DNA from: CAWCTB01 sp963798275
GTDB lineage: Bacteria > Acidobacteriota > Terriglobia > Terriglobales > Acidobacteriaceae
Direction of reading: 5' to 3'
Length of the DNA stretch: 56,800 nucleotides
NCBI GenBank assembly: GCA_963798275.1
Contig: CAWCTB010000034.1
Location: forward strand, 1 to 56,800
In this document: piece after piece, positions 1 through 10,348 of the stretch
Numbering within the stretch: position 1 is the first letter of the stretch
Layout: each line of letters opens with the position of its first letter
Translations under genes and position numbers: made by a program
The notes under the pieces: model-generated
Databases searched by the model: none
Told to the model about the DNA's origin: nothing
What the model saw: only the letters and a program-made list of their open reading frames with translations

Positions 1-211
1 ATCAGTCTCCCTGCAAAGATAAGGTTCCGGCCGCATTCAGGCCGAGTCCAACTCCGAAGTTGAGGGTCTGGGACCACGGCATTCTACACCGGTCCGAGTA
101 GTTGGAAGCCCTCAAAAAAGCCCCGTGTAGTCGCAATTCCCCAAAACAAAGCAAAAAGCGCGGGGATTCCACGCTTCTTGTCGAAAAATTGCTTACGTTA
201 GAAGACTCCGG

Positions 212-646
212 CTACGGTTGTTGTGCCGAGCCTCCGGGCAGTGTCTCGTGGTCCGTGCCCAGTTCGTGCGGGGAAGGAATCGATGCGGTATCGGGATTCA
301 GCAGCCCTGTGCGGTCCGGTCCCAAGCCCAGCTTGATGAGGGCTTTTGAGTCGGGCGTCACTTTGGTCTGCCAGCCGTTGGCCGCCTGGTAGCGAACCAG
401 TGCGTCCCGCGTTTCCTGATTCCACGCTCCGGTAGGCACCCCGTCGAGATAGTGCTCGCGGATCAACGCCGATTGGATTTCGCGAGTGCGTTGTTCATCG
501 ATCGTGCGCTGTCCGTGAGCGGTTTTCTTGGATCTAGCGCTCTTGCTGGAGTGGCCGGAAGACTTATGAGAACTGGAAGATGAATGCTTAGAAGCGCTTT
601 TGGAACTGCTCTTGGAAGTGCTCTTGGCGCTCTTGGCAAAGCCCAT
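212..646 (-). CDS. peptidoglycan-binding domain protein with Ser/Lys-rich N-terminus
   Basis: A 144-residue protein. The first ~45 residues are low-complexity Ser/Lys/His (for example SSSSSHKSSGHSSKSARSK). Residues ~48-110 resemble a PG_binding_1 module: REIQSALIREHYLDG, then GAWNQETRDALVRYQAANGW, then a KALIKLGLGP end. That fold normally binds peptidoglycan. No signal peptide is visible from this start, and an in-frame TAA lies eight codons upstream, so the N-terminus cannot extend far. The basic tail could be a cell-wall or nucleic-acid contact region (inference). It is transcribed away from the flanking htrA locus. Domain call moderate, role unknown. Confidence 0.6.
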   Translation of the reverse strand: MGFAKSAKSTSKSSSKSASKHSSSSSHKSSGHSSKSARSKKTAHGQRTIDEQRTREIQSALIREHYLDGVPTGAWNQETRDALVRYQAANGWQTKVTPDSKALIKLGLGPDRTGLLNPDTASIPSPHELGTDHETLPGGSAQQP

Positions 647-909
647 GCCAGCGAGGAAACGCGGAGAGGATTACAGCAGCGAATTGAATGATTCGAAAGT
701 CCATTCGCATACCACCAATGAAAGACAAACTATGAATTACTCAATATTTCGCCATTGTAAACAAGCCGAAGGAGAAAGGGAAACCACAAAAATGCCACCA
801 GCGTCCCAAAATCAGCCGGCGACACTGGGCATCATAGCCGAAGAGCCGCCCCAGTGCCGCCCGATTGTTGCTGCGCTGTTAACGAACTAAGTGCCTTGTG
901 AATAACTGC

Positions 910-2556
910 TTACGGCAGTGTGCCTCCCATGAAGACGGTACCGCCACCCTGGTTCCCTGCCCGCGCGGCCGGACCAGGAACACGACGTCCTGTCCGCTTT
1001 TCAACGGCGATTGATCGTGGCGGAAGTCATCTTCGTTGTTCACCGGCTGTTTGTTCACTTCGAGAATCACGTCGCCGCGATTCAAGCCGAGATCTTCCGC
1101 AAATCCTCCCTGCTTCGCGTCCTGCACCACGACGCCTTTGCCGGACGGAATACCCAGGCGATCGGCAAGGTCGGGCGTGATGGCCCGCACCGTGATGCCA
1201 AACTTGCTGGCCTTCGGTAGCTTCCTACCGCCCTGCATCTTCGTCACCGAGACGCGCCGCGAAGAGCTTGGAGCGGTCCGCGATGGTGACTTCGGTGCTC
1301 ATCGACTTGCCGTTGCGGACGTAGCCGACCTTGGCCGAGGTGCCCGGCTTGAGCGCCGAAATATCGGCTACCAACTCGTCGCCGGTCTTGATTTCCTTGC
1401 CGTTGACCGTGGTGATGGTGTCACCGGTCTTTAATCCAGCTTTGTCGGCCGGACCGTTAGGCGTGACGTTGGCAATGGTGACACCGCTGCTTACGCCATA
1501 AACGCGCGCTACGGCCGGGTTCGGGACGGCGTTGAACTCGACGCCAATGGAACCGCGCGAGACCTTGTGTTCCGGCCCGATGAGCTGGTTGTAGTACCTG
1601 CACCACGGTGTTGGACGGCATGGCGAATCCAACCCCCTGGTATCCGCCGCCGCTGGTGTAAATCGCGGTGTTAATTCCGATGATTTCGCCAGCCATGTTG
1701 CACCAGCGGTCCACCCGAATTGCCCGGGTTGATCGCCGCATCGGTTTGAATAAACGACTGGAACTGGCGTTGGGGAACGATGTTGCGTCCGCGCGCCGAT
1801 ACGATTCCGGCAGTGACGGTTTCTTCCAGCCGAAGGACTGCCGATCGCCAGCACCCAATCGCCCACTTGCATGCCGTCGGAATTCCCCATCTTCGCCGCC
1901 GGAGCGTCTTGCCTTTGGGGTCGATCTTGATGACGGCGAGGTCCGTTTCCTTGTCCGAGCCGACAACCGTTGCGTCGTAGGTGACGGTGGCGGGATCGTT
2001 CATCAGCTTCACCCGGGGTCGCGGTCGGCCTTCTCGACCACGTGGGCGTCGGTGACGATGTAGCCCTTGCCGTCCACAATCACGCCCGAGCCCAGCGAAC
2101 GCTCGCGCATGTCCTGTCCGTCAGGACCTCCGGGAAACTGTCCGCCCTCTCCGCTGTTCCGCCCTGTCCGCCGAAAAAGCGGTCAAAGAAGTCCTGAAAA
2201 GGGTTGTCCTGGTCGCCGCCGCCGCCGCCGCCGCCGCTGCCATCGTCATCCGGGCCGCCCGGAGTGGCGCGGCCACCGTGCCGATGCGGGTTCTCTATGG
2301 TCAACTCCGTGTTGATGTTGACCACCGACGGCTCAAGCTGGCGGGCAATTTGCGAAAACTGCGACGAGAGCTGCTGTGGTGAGGGTACGGTCAGCGGCGT
2401 CGCGTCGGACGAAGATCCCTTCTCTTTGCCCTTGACGCCTGCCGAGACTACCGTGCCGATCAGGATGCCTAGCGAAAGTGTCGCCAGGATCACCAGGGTC
2501 GAGGCAAAACGATTCGCCTTGAACCTTTGCCCGAAACCCGTGACTTGCCGATCCAT
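910..2556 (-). CDS. HtrA/DegQ-type periplasmic serine protease (multiple frameshifts)
   Basis: Trypsin-like protease with two PDZ domains, normally acting in the periplasm on misfolded envelope proteins. Reading across frames gives: an N-terminal membrane anchor (TLVILATLSLGILIGTVVSAG), a Gly-rich linker, catalytic His in IVTDAHVV (~2040), Asp in KETDLAVIKID (~1945), Ser in NPGNSGGP (~1715), PDZ1 from GSIGVEFN to TIADRSKLFAAR (~1245-1560), and PDZ2 (~975-1225). The end is best read as GGGTVFMGGTLP followed by TAA at 910-912, which needs one more shift near 955. At least six single-base shifts break the 1.65 kb although every catalytic residue is present. Sequencing error is the likelier cause, but a pseudogene cannot be excluded. 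PDZ1 closely resembles the PDZ ending the STAND protein at 27.4-27.7 kb. Confidence 0.85.
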
Positions 2557-2848
2557 TGCGTGTCCTCCAACTAATAAGCCAAATGGAAATTATACCGTTG
2601 CGCCCGCAGGAATTGCTGTTGAGGGGGATTCACTGGAGGTTCAAGCCGTTAGACGGGAACCACGCGCGAATGGTCACCAAAACGGGCCTTTCCCGGATCT
2701 GGATCGCTTAGTTCCCTTTCGCTGCCTCTACCCAACAAAAACACCTGCCCCGGCAACAAGTTTTCACGGCGATTGGGAGCCAGTCTGACTTTCGCCTCCC
2801 ATCAAATCAGGATCGAGAGGGGTAGAGGTTGGGTGCGCAGTCATCAGG

Positions 2849-4548
2849 CTACTGGCCTGAGCTGTAGACCGTCTTTCCACCCACCACTGTGCGCAGTACC
2901 TGGGTCTTTAGGATCTCCGGCGGTGCAACCTTGGTCAGATCGCGGTCGAGCACTACGAAATCGGCTAGCATTCCCGGCGTCAGCGTACCCTTCTCATGTT
3001 CCGCGAATTCAGCATACGCTGAGCCGGTGGTGTAGGCCGCTAGTGCCTGCGCGATGTTCAGCTTCTGCTCGGGAAAATACTCCTTCGTGCCGGCTTCGTT
3101 CTTACGGGTGACGGCTGCATAGACGCCGCGAAAGGGCGTGATGGGTTCGACGGGATAGTCGGTGCCAAACGCCAGCCGCACGCCGCTGTCCAGGAACTGC
3201 TTCCACGGGTAGGACGTCTTGGCTCGCACCGGTCCGATGCGCTCCATTGCCCAGTTCATGTCGGTCAGCAGATGATTGGGCTGCACCGAGGCAATGACAC
3301 CCAGCTTCCGATACTGTTGGAACTGGTCTGGTGCGATCACCTGGTCGTGCTCAATGCGCAGGCGCAAAGCATCCGGAGACTTGCCGGCTGGCAGGCCCTT
3401 CGCACGGGCGTTGCGCTCGGCTTCGGCAAAGGCATAAAGCGCCATCTGCGCGGCGCGGTCACCGATGGCGTGAAAGCCCAACTGGAACCCTGCGGCAACC
3501 CGTTCCACTGCCATGCGGTTCAACGTCGGCTGTTCGTACTGCGCCAGCCCGGAGTTGGCGGGATCGTCGGAATAGGGAGCCAGCAAGGCTGCGGTCCGCG
3601 AACCCAGCGCATCCGTCCATGAAACCCTTCAGCATGGTGGTGTGCAGCATGGGATCGCTTGCCGGATGATGTGCCCGGTGCTTTTCCAGCAGGTCAAGAG
3701 AATCCTTGAAGCGAAGCCATTCACTGATCCTGAGAGTCAGCTTGCCCTCGCGCTCCAGTTCTTCGTAGATCAGGAAATCTTCCCAGTCCGAATTGTCCTG
3801 CGCCGAGGTGATTCCCGATCGAGCCGCATTTGCCAGCGCCAGCTCCGCAGCGCGACGGCGCTGGGATGGGGTTGGCGACGGCACCTTGGAATAAACCAGC
3901 CCCTGCGCCGACTCCCGGACGATGCCCGTCGGCTGTCCCTGGGCATCGAGGTCGATCTTCCCGCCCTGCGGAGCTACTGTCTGGCCGGTCACACCCCCAG
4001 CCTGCAATGCCGCCGAGTTCGCCACCGCAATGTGGCCGTCCACTCGGACGAAAATTGCCGGATGCCCACTCGTCACCGCATCGAGATCCTGTTTCGTCGG
4101 CAACTGCTGGCTGGCCCATAGAGTGTGGTCCCAGCCTCCACCCTGAATCCATTCCCCCGGGGCCGCTGTTTTCGCGTGGGCGGGCGATCCTCTGCTGCAT
4201 CTCGGCGAGCGATTTGGTCCCGGTAAGGTCGACCTCAAGCTGGCGCATCCCGCCGGATGCCAGGTGGCAATGTGCGTCATTGAATCCCGGCATGACGAAG
4301 TGGCCGCCCAGATCGACAACTTCGGTGCCCTTTTGCTTCAGCTTCAAGACCGTGTCGTTCGAACCGATGGCAACTACGCGCCCGTCGCGCACGGCAATGG
4401 CCTGGGCGCGCGCAGGCGTGGCCTGGGTGTAGATATCGCCGTTGATGAAAATGATGTCAGGCACTTTGGAGCTTTGACCGGTGGCTGATGCGATGTTGAA
4501 GGACAACATCAGAAAGAAAACCAGGTACGGCACAGATGGCACGTTCAT
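2849..4548 (-). CDS. exported amidohydrolase, YtcJ-like (amidohydro_3), frameshifted
   Basis: Metal-dependent amidohydrolase of the YtcJ/amidohydrolase_3 type. The chosen start (4548) gives MNVPSVPYLVFFLMLSF, a signal peptide, and overlaps the stop of the upstream M20 gene in an ATGA, implying translational coupling. Visible features: FINGDIYTQ N-terminal beta-sandwich, the metal-binding MPGFNDAHCHL, GGWDHTLW, FHAIGDRA, LRIEHDQVI, and FGTDYPVEP with the usual active-site Asp. It ends with the conserved LADFVVLDRDL segment. Two frame changes, near 4190 and 3610, interrupt an otherwise full-length protein (~560 residues). Substrate unknown. Pairing with a peptidase suggests scavenging of peptides or amides (inference). 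Confidence 0.85.
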
Positions 4549-5821
4549 TCTTCGGCCACTCCACACAGCGAGAGGGTGAGTAAAAGGATGCGTTTCAAGC
4601 CCAGGTCGCGCCCCGTGGGATCGTACCACTCGTTCAGGGTGTGGGCCCCGCCGCCGCTGCCGCCCGCACCGATGGCGATAGCTTCCAGCCCCAGCGACAG
4701 CGGAATGTTGGCGTCGGTGGAAGCGCGCTGAATACGGGCGGAATTGTTCAGTTGAGCATCGACCGCGCGAATCATCTTCAGCAGGTGCGAATTTGCCGGG
4801 AGGTCGGCGGCAGGCCGGTCTCCAATAACCTGCACCTCAGCCGTTAGGACTTCCTTCCGGTTGCGGCCGGGCATCGCGGCGACGATGTCGGCGACGGTTT
4901 TCCGCAGCTCGCGCTCCAACCGATCCAGTTCCTCGACCGCACGCTGAGCGCGTGTCCACGCGCATGGTGGCCGACTGCGGGATCGAATTGACCGATGTTC
5001 CGCCCTGAATCATGCCGATGTTGTAGGTCGTCTTGGGAACCGGAGGCACCGGGTACGAGTGAAGCGCTCGACGATGCGCGCCAGGGCAACGATGGGATTG
5101 GCCAGTCCGAAGTCGCTCCAGGAATGGCCGCCCCTGCCGCGCACGCCGACTTCGTAACGCCGGCTGCCCAGACCCTCGGCGATAATGGTGTCCACCCCGC
5201 TCCGTCCAGCGCAATCAGCGTGGCAATGGACTCGCGCCATTTCTGCTGCTGAAAGATGTGGCGCATGCCGCGCAAATCGCCTTCGCCCTCCTCACCGACA
5301 TTTCCGATGAAGAGGATTGGAGCGACGTTTGGGATGCCCGCGTCGCGCATGGCGCCGGCCAGCGCCAGCAGAGCAACAATGCCGGAGCCGTTGTCGGACA
5401 TACCCGGTCCGTACAGCTTGCTGGCTTCGCGCTTCACTTGAATGGGAGTGCCGGCAGGAAAAACCGTGTCCAGATGTGCGCTCAAGGCAACGAAAGGCGC
5501 CTGCAAGTCAACCCCGGAACGTATGCCGAAGACGTTGCCTAATTCGTCCTGGTGAACTTCCGCCAGGCCGAGAGTCTCGTACCTTTGCCGCAGCCAATCG
5601 CAGCGGGCAGCTTCACCCCACGGAGGCGCGGGAATGGCAGTGACCTCCAGTTGCTGGTCCTCCAGCTCGCGGGCGTGGGAACGGAACCAGGCAAACGCTG
5701 CATGCACACCGCGCAGTTCCGCGACCTGATCGATTTGCTGCTGCGCCGAGCGCGAGCGTTGCGAATCGCTGAGGGGAAGGGCTCCGCGGAGGAACGCGCG
5801 CTCTGATGGTCCAAGGGCCAT
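4545..5821 (-). CDS. M20 family zinc metallopeptidase (frameshifted)
   Basis: M20/M28-clan di-zinc peptidase (carboxypeptidase or aminoacylase type). Expected motifs occur in order: VALSAHLDTVFP (metal His/Asp), GPGMSDNGSGIVALLA (bridging Asp), NVGEEGEGDLRG (catalytic Glu and metal Glu), the dimerisation-domain GRGGHSWSDFG, GGTSVNSIPQSATMRVD, and C-terminal GGSGGGAHTLNEWYD with the last metal His. At least three single-base shifts lie between ~4930 and ~5215. The start (MALGPSERAF) lies 81 bases after the end of the upstream metallolyase gene on the same strand. No signal peptide, so probably cytoplasmic. It is coupled by ATGA to the downstream amidohydrolase. Confidence 0.82.
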
Positions 5822-5902
5822 GCGAATGCCCCATACTAACCCGTTGCCTGGAGTGAACCCAAGCCGAACCGCCGGTTGATAGCGTCGCTTTGATTTACGC
5901 GC

Positions 5903-7246
5903 TTAGGAAGCTACGGAAGACGGAACGATAGCGGGGCGGCAGCATTCCAGGATTTCCTCGTCCCTCAGCATGCGGTCGGAGTTCTTCGCGCGCTGAAATA
6001 TCCTGTCGACCAACTCCTCGGTTGCGGCAATCCCACGCCGCTCCAGCCAGAAGTAAACGTTTGACTTGCCGCTCATCGGCCCAATCTCGATTACCTGCTC
6101 CATACCGAAGTAGTGCGACGGCACGCCGGAGTAGATGCTGTTGGCCAGCTCGATGTCGTTCTTGCGGTATGCCTTGATCACGGCCGCGGCGTGCACGCCC
6201 GTTCCGGTGCGGAAAGCATCGTCGCCCACCACCGGATAATTCTTCGGAATCGGAATACCGGTCGCCTTCGACACGGCCTCGCAGTAGTCCTTAAGGCGGC
6301 TCAGGTCCTGTGAGGCCCACGGCTCAATTCCCAGCAGCTTCAAGTTCACCAGCATCTGGTCCATCTGCGTGTTGCCTACGCGCTCGCCGATGCCGCACGC
6401 CGTGGCGTGAACTACTTCCGCTCCGGCGACCAGGGCGGCAATGGAATTGGCCACCGCCAGTCCACGGTCGCAGTGCCCGTGCCATTCCACTCGTACTTGC
6501 GCCCCGCTCGGATTGACCACCTCATTCACCACAAAGTGGATCAGCGCCACCGTGCCCATGGGCGTCGCGTGTCCCGTGGTATCGCAGACCACGATCGCCT
6601 TTGCTCCGCAATTAATCGCCGTACTGTAGAGGCGCTGGATCGTCTCCGGATCGCAGCGCGTGGTGTCCTCGGTGACGTACATGACGCCCAGTCCAAGTGA
6701 CACGGCAAACTTCACCGCATGTTCCGTGGTCCGCAGCAGGAAGTCATCGGTCCAGTCCTCGGTGTAGCGGCGTATCGGGCTCGATCCAATGAACGTCGCC
6801 GCCTCAATCGGCACGCCTGTGCGCTGCACGATCTCAGCGATGGGGCGAATGTCGTTCTCGTGGGTGCGGGCGGCGCAATTCGGCTTGATCTTGAGCTTCG
6901 CCCGGCCAATCTCTCGTGCCAGGGCTTCGCAATGGGCCACCGCGCGCGGGCCCGCTCCCGGCAGACCAATGTCCAGCGAGTTGATCCCGAGCTGCTCCAT
7001 CAGGTGCAGAATTTCGATTTTCTCTTCGATGGAAGGATCGCGAACCGATGGTGACTGCAGGCCGTCGCGCAGCGATTCGTCGTTCAGCAGCACTCTGCCG
7101 GACGGCTTCATCGAGGCTGCGTAGACCTTGTTCCAGTCGTAGATCAGCTCAGAAACGTTGGACACACGAACCTTCCAGCATTCGATATACGCAGACGCGG
7201 CTCGATCGCCGCTTGCGCCCAGCGCCCCCACAGCGCTGACGAACAT
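5903..7246 (-). CDS. DRE-TIM metallolyase, 2-isopropylmalate synthase-like
   Basis: HMGL/IPMS superfamily enzyme that condenses or cleaves acyl-CoA units on a divalent metal. Motifs: LLNDESLRDGLQSPSV (DRE-type metal and substrate loop), IKPNCAARTHENDI, CDTTGHATPMG, WHGHCDRGLAVANS (HxH metal ligands), and ACGIGERVGNTQMDQ. The C-terminus shows no clear LeuA leucine-binding regulatory domain, so 2-isopropylmalate, homocitrate or citramalate synthase-like chemistry are all possible. The family-like region begins near VSNVSELIYDWN, so a GTG start at 7165 may be right and the first 27 residues spurious. It is followed on the same strand by the M20 and amidohydrolase genes. Confidence 0.78.
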   Translation of the reverse strand: MFVSAVGALGASGDRAASAYIECWKVRVSNVSELIYDWNKVYAASMKPSGRVLLNDESLRDGLQSPSVRDPSIEEKIEILHLMEQLGINSLDIGLPGAGPRAVAHCEALAREIGRAKLKIKPNCAARTHENDIRPIAEIVQRTGVPIEAATFIGSSPIRRYTEDWTDDFLLRTTEHAVKFAVSLGLGVMYVTEDTTRCDPETIQRLYSTAINCGAKAIVVCDTTGHATPMGTVALIHFVVNEVVNPSGAQVRVEWHGHCDRGLAVANSIAALVAGAEVVHATACGIGERVGNTQMDQMLVNLKLLGIEPWASQDLSRLKDYCEAVSKATGIPIPKNYPVVGDDAFRTGTGVHAAAVIKAYRKNDIELANSIYSGVPSHYFGMEQVIEIGPMSGKSNVYFWLERRGIAATEELVDRIFQRAKNSDRMLRDEEILECCRPAIVPSSVAS

Positions 7247-7299
7247 ACTGTATGGATGCGAGCATCACCTCGCATCGCTGCATTCAATTCGCTACCAGC

Positions 7300-7656
7300 T
7301 CACTTGCTTTCGCCAGGCGGAGTCTTGGGCACGACGGTCACGCCAAAGATCGACTTCTGGCCAAATCCGGCCACGTTCTTGCCGCGCGGCTCCTCGGGAC
7401 CAGGCAGATAGATCGTCTTGCAGTGCTCGCAACGGTATAGCTCCGCCCGATCTCCATATGCCTTGCGGACGTCGCCGCACGCCTGCTCGATCACGTCAGC
7501 CAGGTAGAACCAGCGCTTCAGATGTCCGGCGCAGATTTTGCCCTTCGCGTCTTTCTCGTTGCAGGCGCGCTGCAAGGGCTTCTTGTACTTGACCTTATGG
7601 TTGGGAAGCTGCTGGGGTACGGTCTCGGCTTGATCGGGCATCGTCGCTGTGGCCAT
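7300..7656 (-). CDS. small conserved protein with possible Cys zinc site
   Basis: About 118 residues from MATATMPDQ. A longer start at 7689 exists without clear support. Four cysteines fall in two groups, ACNEKDAKGKIC and YRCEHCKTIY, consistent with a zinc ribbon or similar metal site. Between them lies HLKRWFYLADVIEQACGD. No signal peptide or membrane segment. I do not recognise a named family. It sits between the aldehyde dehydrogenase and the metallolyase gene on the same strand, so co-transcription is possible. Real gene likely from residue composition and conserved-looking Cys spacing. Function unknown. Confidence 0.6.
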   Translation of the reverse strand: MATATMPDQAETVPQQLPNHKVKYKKPLQRACNEKDAKGKICAGHLKRWFYLADVIEQACGDVRKAYGDRAELYRCEHCKTIYLPGPEEPRGKNVAGFGQKSIFGVTVVPKTPPGESK

Positions 7657-7702
7657 GAACCCGATATTGTATCCCAGACGATCTGCCATCCGGATTTGCT
7701 CG

Positions 7703-9280
7703 TCAGATCCGGTTGCTGCGCCACAGCGCCCCCGCCGAACGAAGGCCTCCCTTCAGTCTCACGCCCAGCTTCGAGGCGAACATGAAATCGATCATCGACT
7801 CAATCTGCGACTGAAACTCCTTACCGTACCCATACCACCAAACCTTTCGCATGTTGGGCAGCAAATCGCTGTCGATGTACTTGATCTGCACCATCTCCGA
7901 CAGCCCCAGCTTGCCGTGGGTTCGTCCGATACCGCTTAACTTGAAGCCGCCGTGCGGCGCTTCGGCGATACCAAAACACGAGATCGCGTCGTTGATCATC
8001 ACCGTTCCCGCCTTCACCCGGCGCGCTACGGCTTCACCCCGACGGCGGTCCCGTGTCCACACGCTGGCGGCCAGCCCGAAGTCGCTGTCGTTGGCCAGCG
8101 CCACCGCTTCGTCTTCGGTATCGAAGGGCGCAACCGGCAGCACCGGCCCAAAGGTTTCTTCGCGCATGATCCTCATTTCGTGGGTCACATCGGCCAGCAG
8201 CGTCGGCGCGTAGAAGTTCTCGCCTAGCTCGTGCAAGCTCTTGCCCCCGGCCAGCAGCCGCGCACCTCGCGCCACGGCGTCGTTCACATGCTCTTCGACG
8301 GTTCGCAACTGCCGCTGGTTGATCAGCGGACCCATCTCGACCTCAGACTCCAGTCCATTGCCGACCCGCAGCTTTCCGATCTTCTGTTTGCAGAGATCGA
8401 GGAACCGCTCGTAGACGCGGCGATGAACGTAACAGCGCTCGACCGACAGGCAGGTTTGCCCGGCATTCATGAACGCGCCCCACATCGCTCCACTCGAGGC
8501 CACGTCGAGGTTCGCGTCCTCGAGCACGATCATGGGATCTTTCCCGCCCAACTCCAGCACTACAGGGAGCAGACGGTTCGCCGCCACTTCCGCGACGCGC
8601 CGTCCGGTGGCGACGCTTCCCGTCACGATCACTTTGTCGATCGCCGATTGAACCAGGGCCGCTCCCGTCGTGCCATCGCCCACCACCACCTGTGCCAGCG
8701 CCGGATCCAGACCTGCGCTCTGCAGCAACTTCGGCAGCTCCAGCGCCACCAGCGGGGTATATTCCGACGGTTTGATGACCACCGCGTTGCCAGTGACGAG
8801 AGCACCCAGGGTCTCGACCGCCGGCGTCGAGAAGGGATAGTTCCACGGCGAGATGATGCCGATCACCCCGTACGGCTCGCGCACCAGCTTGCCGCGCTTG
8901 GTCTTCATCGCCGGGTTGCCGTGAGGCAGCGGCTCATCGCGCAGAAAGGCATGTGCGTTGCGGATGCAAAACTCGGCCGCATCCAGCACCACCAGCACCT
9001 CGGTCGACAGCGCTTCCACCGTCGGCTTGCCGGCTTCGCGCGAGATCAGTCGCGCCAGCTCCCGCCCCTGCTGGCGCAGAGCCGACTGAAATTTCTTCAG
9101 GACCGCGATTCTTTCCTTGACGGATTTAGCCTGCCACGCAGCCTGCGCGCGGCGCGCGCGCTCCACCGCGTCATGCACCCCGGCAGCGCTGGCAATGGGC
9201 AATTCCGCCAGCACTTCGCCGGTGGCAGGATTAGTCGTCACCACGCTGTTCTTGACCAGTGCTTGTGCTTGCGTCGCCAT
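7703..9280 (-). CDS. aldehyde dehydrogenase family protein
   Basis: NAD(P)+-dependent aldehyde dehydrogenase, 525 residues, intact. Visible: SPWNYPFSTP and KPSEYTPL (coenzyme site), VTGSVATGRRVAEVA (Rossmann), VVLELGGKDPMIVLEDA (general-base Glu), MNAGQTCLSVERCYVH (nucleophile Cys in GQTC), EETFGPVLPVAPF and APHGGFKLSGIGR. The C-terminus extends ~50 residues beyond the usual end. The start codon lies one base after the truA stop (TGACATG arrangement), indicating coupled expression with truA. The physiological aldehyde cannot be inferred; semialdehyde or fatty/aromatic aldehydes are typical for the superfamily. Confidence 0.93.
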   Translation of the reverse strand: MATQAQALVKNSVVTTNPATGEVLAELPIASAAGVHDAVERARRAQAAWQAKSVKERIAVLKKFQSALRQQGRELARLISREAGKPTVEALSTEVLVVLDAAEFCIRNAHAFLRDEPLPHGNPAMKTKRGKLVREPYGVIGIISPWNYPFSTPAVETLGALVTGNAVVIKPSEYTPLVALELPKLLQSAGLDPALAQVVVGDGTTGAALVQSAIDKVIVTGSVATGRRVAEVAANRLLPVVLELGGKDPMIVLEDANLDVASSGAMWGAFMNAGQTCLSVERCYVHRRVYERFLDLCKQKIGKLRVGNGLESEVEMGPLINQRQLRTVEEHVNDAVARGARLLAGGKSLHELGENFYAPTLLADVTHEMRIMREETFGPVLPVAPFDTEDEAVALANDSDFGLAASVWTRDRRRGEAVARRVKAGTVMINDAISCFGIAEAPHGGFKLSGIGRTHGKLGLSEMVQIKYIDSDLLPNMRKVWWYGYGKEFQSQIESMIDFMFASKLGVRLKGGLRSAGALWRSNRI

Positions 9281-9281
9281 G

Positions 9282-10094
9282 TCAATACTCCACGTTTACC
9301 AGATACAGCCCACTGGCAGGGGCGGTGGGACCGGCGGCGCTTCGGTCGTGCGCCCGGATGATCTCCGGCACCTCGGTCGCGCGCAGCGAGCCCTTGCCGA
9401 TCTGCAAAAAGGTACCCACCAGGTTACGCACCATGTGGTGCAGGAAGCCGTCTCCGCGGACCGTGTACACCAGTTCGTCGCTGCTCCTCATCCACAGTGA
9501 AGAATAAATGGTTCGCGTGTTCGAGGGAGCATACGCAACGCTGGCGCCGACTGCTTCCGGTTTCTCCTCCGTCATTCGTGCTGCCCGGTCGGGGTCCGAG
9601 GCGGCAAACGACGTGAAGTCGTGGTTGCCGACCACATGCTCCGAGGCCCGCATCATCGCTTCTTCATTCATGGGATACGGGTCGTGATACACATACCGCG
9701 CCAGAAACGGCGGACAGATGTCACCGCGGAAGATGCGGTACTTGTACGTCTTGGCCTTGGCCGAATGACGGGCATGAAAGCTCTCTTCGACCGCTTCCAC
9801 GGACGTGACCCGGATGGCCGGAGGAAGAACGTCGTTGAGCGCCACCACCAGTCCGCGCTCCGGAATGGGCGACTCCAGCTTCACTGAGGCCACCTGCGCC
9901 AGCGCATGCACGCCCGCATCGGTACGTCCCGAGCCTTGCGGCAGCACGCTTTCGCCGGTAATCCGTTCCAGACCTTCCGCCAGGATGCCCTGCACAGTCT
10001 GCAGTTCCGGCTGAATCTGCCAACCGTGAAACTCCGAGCCATCGTAGGCCAGCGTGATCTTAAGGTTTCGACTCACGTCCGTGGTTGTCAACAA
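9282..10094 (-). CDS. truA: tRNA pseudouridine(38-40) synthase TruA
   Basis: Converts uridines 38-40 in the tRNA anticodon arm to pseudouridine. Hallmarks: ITLAYDGSEFHGWQIQP near the N-terminus, the catalytic loop GSGRTDAGVHALAQVAS with nucleophile Asp, AKTYKYRIF, HDFTSFAA, and C-terminal DGFLHHMVRNLVGTFLQIGKG. 270 residues is the usual length. It is divergent from the TolC-like gene, with ~250 bases between the two starts, and is the first gene of the minus-strand run into aldehyde dehydrogenase. Confidence 0.96.
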   Translation of the reverse strand: MLTTTDVSRNLKITLAYDGSEFHGWQIQPELQTVQGILAEGLERITGESVLPQGSGRTDAGVHALAQVASVKLESPIPERGLVVALNDVLPPAIRVTSVEAVEESFHARHSAKAKTYKYRIFRGDICPPFLARYVYHDPYPMNEEAMMRASEHVVGNHDFTSFAASDPDRAARMTEEKPEAVGASVAYAPSNTRTIYSSLWMRSSDELVYTVRGDGFLHHMVRNLVGTFLQIGKGSLRATEVPEIIRAHDRSAAGPTAPASGLYLVNVEY

Positions 10095-10175
10095 CGCATT
10101 TCAGATGTGGGACCTTCATGCAGCCCAACTCTGTAAAGCTGTGTAAAGCCTCCGGCAGGAGCCCCTTCCGTCAGC

Positions 10176-10181
10176 TATACT
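10176..10181 (+). promoter_or_regulatory. possible -10 box for the TolC-type gene
   Basis: TATACT in the truA/tolC intergenic region, about 170 bases before the chosen start. No convincing -35 hexamer stands 16-18 bases upstream, so this is only a weak promoter candidate. Confidence 0.25.
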
Positions 10182-10348
10182 ATTTCATTTCCTGCAACTT
10201 ACGAGGTTGATTTCAAAATTCGTCCACCTCTGAATTCATCTTGGGATTGAACCTTCGCGAATTCTCCTCCGTATTAGTGGTAGGCGACAGGATATTTGCG
10301 AACAACTGAAGCACACGAAGTCCAATGTCATATTTGGGAGACGAAGGA

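Noticed and set aside
910..2556. Calling htrA a true pseudogene
   Set aside because: All catalytic residues and both PDZ domains are conserved; the shifts match a window-wide error pattern.
8231..9361. Long plus-strand open frame (376 codons)
   Set aside because: Antisense shadow of the intact aldehyde dehydrogenase. Its translation is His/Arg/Gln-rich without any domain.
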